DNA from: Cheiracanthium punctorium
Lineage: Eukaryota; Arthropoda; Arachnida; Araneae; Cheiracanthiidae
Assembly: GCA_038373885.1 (NCBI GenBank)
Contig: JAWZYV010015837.1
Location: 1,116,001 to 1,180,000 of the forward strand
Reading direction: 5' to 3'
DNA length: 64,000 bases
Shown here one piece after another: positions 23,101 to 32,100 of this stretch. The position numbers and the translations under genes are program-made. The notes under the pieces were generated by a model. It made no database searches, was not told the origin of the DNA, and saw nothing but the letters and a program-made list of their open reading frames with translations. How positions within the stretch are numbered: the stretch's first letter is position 1; every line of letters begins with the position of its first letter.

Positions 23101-26100
23101 TAACTACGTTATTTTGTTGAACCAAACTAATATTTCGTTGATTTTAGCGTAGCGTTTTGTTGAAACATTGAAATATTTGATTATTGAACTGAATCCACTA
23201 ATGGGATTTCTGAATTGGTTGAAAGTTTCAGATGTAAGTCTAATTAGTTTATTCATTGATTGAAACATACATTTTTATTTTAGGGTTTTCATAAACCTAC
23301 AAACTTAGTTTAAAGCAACTCAAAGACTTTTTAATTCTTTGACAAACTTATTAGTAAGGTAATCGAATTCGTTTTTTTTTTTTCCTTTTAGTGAGTGATC
23401 TAGTATATTTCATTTGATAATATCCAACTTTCAAATAATTATTTAAAAAATCTGTGCTGAGCAAACATTTTCTTAAAACTTTTTTACGATAGTTGTTTGT
23501 TTATATACAACCATTTTTCGTTTATATTACATGTTTGATGTTAAAAACTCGTCTTAGAGTATTCTTTCAAATTTAATACTACTTAAAGTCAGAACTAATT
23601 ACGACAAATACTAGAACCATGGAAAAAGATTGCATAGATTTTATTCCAACAAAGTGCCCTGACTTGGCACATCTACACTTGACATAACTATAAAATGGAA
23701 GAAATAACAGAGCAACACCCATGAAAACAATGTTATTTAAAATACATAATTTAAAAGACGTGCGGGGAAAAAATAATGAAAATGAATCAATTTAAATTTG
23801 CAAAATATTTAATGCGTTAATTTTCATTTAAAATGAAAATTAATAGTAGTCTTTGAGAATATAAATTATACTCATCATATTGACAATATAATGAATAGTA
23901 ATTGTAATGTTCTTTTTGCGCTATTTTTTTTTTAATTAGCAAAATTTACGTCTTCCAAAGCATAACTTGAAAAATGTGCCCCTAAGTAACTCTGTTAATT
24001 TTTCCTTGTGATTTCTTACGCAAAAAAAGTCGGTAAATAAAAAGTGAAAAAACCAGAATTTCTCACTTACCGGCTTGTTCACTAGAATTTCGTAAATTGG
24101 AAGACAGGAGTAGCTGTACCTACGAGACAACTAATGCTATACTCTTACCTACACAACTACAAGTGGTAATACTGTAGGTAAGAATATAGTGGTCGAGCGC
24201 ATTTGCGCTCTCAACTGGGTGACGGAAGGTGCCTGGTTCAAACCCAGGTCGTGTCCGTCGGCCTAGTCATTCGGAGTTTTCCGTGGTTTTCGATTTGGGG
24301 CCCCTTTGGAAGTCCCCCACGGAGGACAATTTCCCCTCAGCTTAGATCCCTCGCGTAAATAATCGGCCGTAATATTTCATTTCATACCTACGTCCTTCAA
24401 TTTCTTGCACATCCCAATCAGATTTGAAAGTTTGACACAGCATTCATCTTCAGCACATTTGTTTTCATCGTGCATGCAAGTCAAAGCAGCAGTCTAGAAA
24501 TAAAATGTACTCTTAACAATAAAAATGCTGATACCAAAATATTGCACGTAAATATCTAATCTTAAAAAAATAGCATTATAAACAAAGAGACAAATTTTGT
24601 ACATGCATGTATATGGGTAAATGTTGTAGTAACTGACTTCAATAAGATTCTCATGTGTTGATGGGGAGTTAAGCAAAATTTAAAAATTATATCTTTTTCC
24701 GTAGCAGCAGTTCCTGGAATCTTAACGTTATCTTAAATTTTCATGCATATACTTTATCATGTAAATCAATTTAAGCTACAGAATTAGAGTAATTATGAAA
24801 ACCAGACCAATAGAAAAGAAAACATGATGGCCTTACGAGTAATAGTATGCACATCATATTTAACTAGAAAGGGATGTGCATATTCAATTTAATAGTATTA
24901 ATGTGTACTGGATTACTACTACAATAAATAATATGAATATTTAACATACTCTGGAGTTACCTAACTCGACGAAAGGCAGGTTTTCTTATATATAATAATG
25001 GCATACTTAAATATTTTGAGAATGAGATTATTCTATAAAGATTTGATTGCTAGATAAAATTAATTTGGTTTTCAATAGCTTTTTTGTGTTCAAAGTAAGC
25101 TTTACCCCCAGCCGATTGAGTGCTATTGAAATATTAAAAACTTTATTATTTAAAAATCATTCCTACTAATATATAAATGCCAATGTTTGTATGTTTGTTT
25201 GTTGCCCTTTCACCCTGAAACGGTTTGATGGATTTGTATGAAATTCGGTATTAAGACAGTTAAAGTCTTGGATTAAACAAATAGGCTACATTTTATCGCG
25301 CGAAAAAATCACTGTTCCTATAATATACAAAAAAGCTATCTTTTATTTTTTAAAAAATTGAGTTTTTATTTTACAAAGCCGTCGACTGATCGCGCCAACT
25401 TATAGAATAGGCAGCTTTTAATAAATAAAACATCAGATTTCCTTTTCCGCAAGCGAATTTAAAATAATTGTTAGACGGTTTCTTTTTATGTTATGAAATC
25501 TTGGTGAGACACATGACAAACCATCAGTATGCTTTTTTTTTTTTTTTTTGCGGCGTGCAAAAACACAACCTTTTGGCTAGCCTTTAGTATCGCCCACCCA
25601 AATTTCTCGCCAAAAGACGTCGAAAAGCCTGGTGAAAAACTGTCAAATGTGGCAACCCAAACTGTTTTATGAGCGTCGATTACAGCGCCGCTGTTTGATA
25701 AGTTTCGAGAATTAAATTATTTTTGCTTTGAAAGTTCTTGAAAGTGCCATCTGGAGTGCGGATCAGCCACGTGAAACATATGCTTTGTTATGGCTTATTG
25801 AAAACTAGAGTTAGTGTTGCGTTCGAAAGTAAGTGGATTTTAAAGGATATAAACATCAATTTAGATATTTCATATTAGTGGAAACGTTTGCGAAAGCCAA
25901 GTTACAAATAGATATTTTATGTATGAGTTCACGTGGAATTATGTTTAAATATGCTGTTATTGTTGACGATTTTGTGTCTAGAAACAAAATGGTCGGTATT
26001 TTGTAATCGGGACGTGCATCGAGAAGTTAAAAACTTTTTTTGAAGTAAAACTTCTTTAGGCATAGCTAGGGAGTAACTCAGATTTTTTTCTGACGAAAGT

Positions 26101-29100
26101 AACGCTCATGCGGTTTTCGAAAAGCGGAAGCTGCCTGCGATCGAACCCAACAGCAGGCGAAAACTACGGTTTGAGAACACGGTGATAGAAAAACATGAAG
26201 AAATGGAACCTGCAATCGAGCCAAACTAGCAGACGAAAACTACATTTCAAGAGCACGGAAACAGAATAATACTTGGAACAAAACCAGCAGAGGAAAACAA
26301 AGGTTTAAGAAGACTGGCATAGAAAAAGGCAATAATAGACCCTATGTGCATTCGATACCAACCAACAGAAGAAAACACCAGTTTAGGAACACAGTTAAAG
26401 AAAAATTCAAATCCTACGGAAAAACATTTTAATAAAACATTGAAAGACTAATAGTTCAACACGGACACTTCCTGGATGCTAACCTAAGGTGACCATATTT
26501 CTAAACAGTATTTTGGAGGAAAATCAAGCATTGTCCTAGAATCCAAGTAAAACTTGGGGACACTAGAAAATATCTTTGGGGACTTATTCGAGGACACAAC
26601 ATATTACCATGCTAATAACTCTTTATATCAATTGTGTATTCTTACTTCTAATAAATTAATGGAAGTATTTATAAATATTTGTTTAAACCAGAAATATGAA
26701 AGCAAAACCATGTTGAAATATTGCAATTTATTCATAATTTAATACTTGGCATAGTATTTGTATTTTTCAGAAGACATTGCTTTTTTACATTGGCTCGTTT
26801 TGTGATCATTTTTAATGAAACCTTTTACACCCTCTAAAAAAAGTATTCGAGTGCAACAAAAATTTCGTACTTCAATTTCATATTTAAAGCATGGTTGTTT
26901 CTGAAAAGTGATTAATCATTAACAAAACTGAAATGGGAAATTTGACTCATAGTCGAATACTTTTTTGAATGTCTGTATACGCTACACATACAATGACAAC
27001 AAACGTTTTCAGAGATCGAATTTCATTGTTTCTCTGAGTAGAAGGCGCTTTCAGTTGTTTTATTTTTCTTCAATTTTTTCTGAAAGAAATAAACTGAACG
27101 GAAACTTTCAGGGAGAAAAAAGTACAAATCTTTAAATTTGGGGACTTTTCGCGTCCCCAAGAAGTCAAGGTATTTTTAGGGACAAAGTAAAAAAAAAATC
27201 TATATTTGGGGACTGTCCTCGAATTTCGAAGACGTATGGTCTCCTTTATGCTACCCCGACATCCAGACGGAACAACGGTTTAAGAACACGGGTAAGTAAC
27301 ACCGCAAAGAAACAAACACTGGCTGCAAACGGTTTAAGAGCAAAATAAAAGAATAACAAAGGGACACTCCGTGGATTCTAACCCAACCTCAAGACGGAGG
27401 CGGTTTAACACGGGGATGGAACACCACAAAGAAACGGACCCTGGCTGCAATCACCCCTAAACAATAAATAGAACCTGCAGTTTAAAAACACAGATGCAAG
27501 ATAATAATTTGAAACCGAACAACAGACGAAATCAACGCTTACGAACACTGTGATAGAAAAACACAAAAAAAATGTACACCCTCCGAAAAAAAGTATTCGA
27601 ACAAGAGAGAAATTTCCTACGTTGGTTCCGTATATTAAAAATTATTTATCACAGAATATTAATTAGGCTATGTGTAAATATGACTTTCCATATTTATGTC
27701 AAGTTGTGCGTTTTTCAAAAACTCAATTATTATTTGCAAATCTAAAATAGGAAATATCTCTCTTGCTCGAATACTTTTTTTCCAGGGTGTACACTACCTG
27801 CATTCGAACCCAACAAACAGAGGAAAACATCAGTTAAAGAACACAGTTAAAGTATAATACTAGACTATGGACATTCCCCCCATTCAAACCCAGCCTCCAG
27901 ACGGAACAATGGCATAAGAAAACAGTTAAAGAATAATACTACAACTTGGACACTTCCTGGATTCTAACCCAATTTCCAGACGGAACAACAGTTTAAGAAC
28001 ACGGGTATGGAACACCACAAAGAAATAAACCCCGGCTGCAAACGATTTAAGAACACAATTAAAGGATAATACATGGACACTCCCTGGATTCTAACCCAAC
28101 CTCCAGACGGAACAACGGTTTAAGAATATGGGGATGAACACCACTAAGAAAATGAATCTGGCTGTAACTGAATCCCACGTCAAAGAAGTTTTACTTCAAT
28201 CGCGCGTAAAGATTACACGCACACATTTTTTTTTTTTTTTTTTTTATTAGGCATTTTACGTTTTCAAGTTAGTGGAAAAGTTTGGGAAAGTGAGGTATTA
28301 TGCAAATTGATATTTCATGTATGAGTTCATGAGGAATTTTGTATGAATATGTTTTTATTATCAAACGAAATTGTTTTTAGATGGCTGACTTTTATTGATG
28401 GAAACCCGTAGTTCGATGTGAATTTAAGGATTTTGAATACTCCTTTTACGATAGGCTATATTTGTGCAATGACTTATTTGAAATAATAAGGGATATCAAT
28501 TGGGAGAATTTTAATTTTAAGCTTTAGGGAGTTTTGCGTTGACTAGGGATTGCTGAGTTTTTTTTCTTTTTTTGTTTATATTGTTGTTATAAAAATGTTT
28601 TTGTAAGGGGGCGGGGGGAAAGGGATAATTTTAAAATTAACGAAAAAAAATTAGGAAGCTATAGCAAATGATGTGCATTTACTTTTATGTGCTCTTGGAT
28701 AATAATATCGTTGTAACTGTAAATGAAAACGTAATATGTTTTTCGTCTACGTTTATAGATGTCTGCCATTCTGAAAGTCGGGGGTTGCGTCAACAGTCTG
28801 AAAAGTAAACTTTTTACAAAATGCGGCACTTGGCGCTGATTTGGCTAAAAAAAAAAAGGTGCCAAGAATGGCGGGTGGGCGATACTAAAGCTGTTCCAAT
28901 TTTTCTGAACAAGTAGATCTGCAGCATTTAATATACATTTGTAAGAAACCCATTGTATCACGTGACTGATGCTCTACCATCGTTAAATGATGCTAAAATA
29001 ATATTTTATAGTCTGCTACGTCTCTGTTAAAAAATACACCTGAATAAGTTTTGCACTGCGCAAGGAAAAAATAGGGAAGACACATGGATTATGATACTTT

Positions 29101-32100
29101 TTTAAAATATAGCACTTTAGAGCGTATTTAAAATCTGAAGGTGTTACAGATTTTCTTCCTTTCCCCCACCCCCCCCCCTTTCCGTTTTTTTTTTTTTATA
29201 AAGGCCAATATATCAGAAGCTCTTCAGAATTAATATAGGACGAAAATAATTTATACCTTTTTGTAGGTTTTTCATTAAACCATCTTATTTTTGTAACCAG
29301 GGGCGGCCCGGCCCGGTAAACAACGTAAGCAGCGCATCGGGGATCCGGTTTCGAAGGGACATCATTTCGAACTCAAAAACTAGCATGAAAGGGGGCGTAT
29401 TTTTGACGTTAGCAGGGGGCACCACTTACCTTAGGACCGCTCCTGTTAGTAGCCATCTTAATTTTGCATTCCATTCAGAAGCTGAGAGATTTCAGGACAA
29501 AGGAAGCCGGTGAGAAATAGGATTCTCTCCGAACAAGATTTATTAACCTGGCGAACCAACTATTCGCCGTAGGCGGCTAGTGCGTTTATAAAAATCTGTT
29601 TTACAATCACAAATACAATTAGATAAAAAAGAGAGCAAATGAACACGCGCAGGGGGAGAAAATGGCTTCTTTGTGTTATGTCATCTATTCAATCTGAATT
29701 TCAGCAGTTTGCTCTTTTACAAAAATAGAAAAAAAAAACAGGTTAAAATGATAAATTGCCCATTGCACTCATTCGCGTGCATTAAAGCATCATACGCGGA
29801 AATCCACTACAAATTTTTTTCCAAATAAATTTTCAAAAAATAAGTAAAACTAGCAGTTTGATGTGTCCAAAAATTATAACAATGTTTATTTTAACGAATA
29901 TTGTTTTTCTAACAGTTTTAACGAAATTCTTTTGCTTTTTAGAGTAACTCTGAAAGATTAGGAATTAAAAGAGTAAATAAAGAGACCACAAGGGCTACTA
30001 TTAGCTCTTTATGTCCTGAATTATTTTATTTTATAAATATAAGTTTAAACTTTATGTAATATTAGACAAATCTCGCATTAAGTAAAGTTTCTAAATATTA
30101 TTAACGTCTCATATTAAATCAAATATTAAACTTCAGGAAATTAAAGGACTCGCTGGGCATTTATTGCAGATTTATCTCGTATTAATCAATTTTATCGATG
30201 GGATTTTAAAGTTCCAACGGATCATAAAATGTTAAAGTAAATAACAGCCTGCTTTTTGCAATCTATTTAATCACTTCATCTTAACAAGTAAGTAAAATGA
30301 TCTAATTTACACTGCTTGTGTTGTCTGGATAGATAAATTTTTGATACTTTATTTTTAATATCCCTCCGGCAGTGGCCTTTCGGTTGAATTCGTGGTTGAT
30401 TTCTATTTTAACGCTCCCACACTCACCAAGGTGGCGATAACTATTCATATGCAGTTACTATGTCGATTTTTTGTATTTATGTAGCAACCGAACCTAGAAT
30501 TAAGATGGCGGCGTGGAACAATATTAAGTACATCATTACTTTTTTATTCATTTATGTTTGGGGGTGGGGATGCCAATTAATGTAGTTTTAATAATTAAGT
30601 GTCCTCAAATTCCCTAACTAGTGCATTTATCGCTAATTTGTTACGTTGGTTTTCATCTAGTTTCTTTGTGCGCATGCGTCATGACTCTGTAGCTCGTCAA
30701 CGTAGGGCGATATTTTAGGTTTGCGAGAGTGGGGCCGTTAAAGTAGGAATCAGCCGAATTCGGTTCCCATGAGAGCACCGAAAGTGAAGCAGTACAGACC
30801 TCAGTCAGTGCTAAAGCGAATGACAACCTCTCTTTACTGACTCCTGAGGAACCAAATAAGCTGAAGTTAGCTGGTGTTTTTAAAATATGTCGCGGCTCAA
30901 ATGGCCTACACAGTCGAGCGATACCTCTGGGGGTTTTCAATCCAGGTGCTAGGCCTGTCATCTTGATGCAACTCTAGGTGCTCCCTTAATCAAATAGCCA
31001 ACATATCCTGCGCTCTTGGAGCGGTACAGTTGGCAGATGATCCCGTCATTGGAAAGAAAGGAAAAAACTTAATATGATATCGCATGGTGAAACAGCCCCT
31101 ATAAGGTTCATAAGTTATGAAATAATTCTGATATTTTAACAAAGATTCAGCAATAATTGATAAAATCAATCAATATGGTACTCAGAGGCTGGAAAATATG
31201 TGTCTGGATTACAACTGGGACTTCAGGTGCCTGTAAATACCTCTTATCTGGTTCAATGATAAACTGTTTAGTTAAAATGAGGATTTAAAAAAGCATGAAT
31301 TCTTAAAATTTGCACATTCTACATAAGTTAAATAGCTTTAAAGACTTTTTTAATTTAAATTACGCAATAATGCATCAGTAAGTTATTCGAAAACACAAAC
31401 CGGTTCTGGGACGTTTATTTCACGGCTTTTAGTGCGAAAATTAATCAAGTTCAAAGCTTGAGATAAAAATATACAGTGCCTAACGGATATTTCATTAAAT
31501 ATAATACGCGTGAAAGACAGAGAGTAATAATTTTTCTGGTGAAATCATTAGTAGTATATTGTAAGGAATTCATTCAATGTTTTTGAAGTAAAACTTCTTT
31601 AGGCGCGACTAGGGAGTAACTCATTACTTTTCATTACTCATCATTACTTTTTTAGATTTTTTTTTTCTGACGGAAGTAACGCTCACATGGTTTTGGAAAA
31701 GCGGAAGCTGCCTGCGATTGAACCCAACCAGCAGGCTAAAACTACGGTTTAAGAACACGGTGATAGAAAAACATGAAGAAATGGAACCTGCAATCGAGCC
31801 AAACTAGCAGACGAAGACTTCGTTTTAAGAGTACGGGAATAGAATAATACTTCGAACAAAACTAGCTGAGGAAAACAAAGGTTTAAGAACACTGCCATAT
31901 AAAAACGCTGTAATAGACACTACGTGCATTCGATACCAACCAACACAAGAAAACACCAGTTTAGGAACACAGTTAAAGAAAAATATCATACCATAGACAT
32001 TCTCTCGATTCAAACCCTACGGAGAAATGTTTTAAGAAAACACAGTGAAAGAATGATAGTTCAACACGGATACTTCCTGGATGCTAAACCGATATCCAGA

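Larger units (their letters stand above)
26040..28225 (+). mobile_element. Palindrome-ended minisatellite element, copy B
   Basis: Starts TGAAGTAAAACTTCTTTAGG with GACTAGGGAGTAACTCA and ends CAAAGAAGTTTTACTTCAAT, then GCGCGTAAAGATTACACGC, with T runs on both sides. The interior is a degenerate tandem array whose units carry CAGACGGAACAACGGTTTAA and GGTATGGAACACCACAAAG. No protein frame. Two transposons are nested in it (26485-27248 and 27577-27789). The same element is at 31583-34132, and one with the same ends but another interior at 8712-10156. Confidence 0.7.
25582..28890. mobile_element. Possible TIR element enclosing copy B
   Basis: CTTTAGTATCGCCCACCC at 25582-25599 is exactly inverted at 28873-28890. 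Just outside copy B the two flanks (about 25855-25990 and 28250-28390) are similar in direct orientation, sharing GATATTTCATGTATGAGTTCA-like text. No target duplication was found and the class is unknown. Confidence 0.45.

Noticed and set aside
20340..23200. Paired TTTTGTTGAACC-like stretches as inverted ends of one transposon around the pseudogene
   Set aside because: The two stretches are only loosely similar and in direct orientation; no terminal repeat or duplication could be defined.
24183..24256. tRNA gene candidate with A and B boxes
   Set aside because: The acceptor stem does not close and the non-tRNA body and tail follow directly, so it is the head of a SINE.
30653..30961. 102-codon minus-strand frame
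   Set aside because: It spans the right end of an hAT miniature and unrelated flank, so it cannot be one gene.
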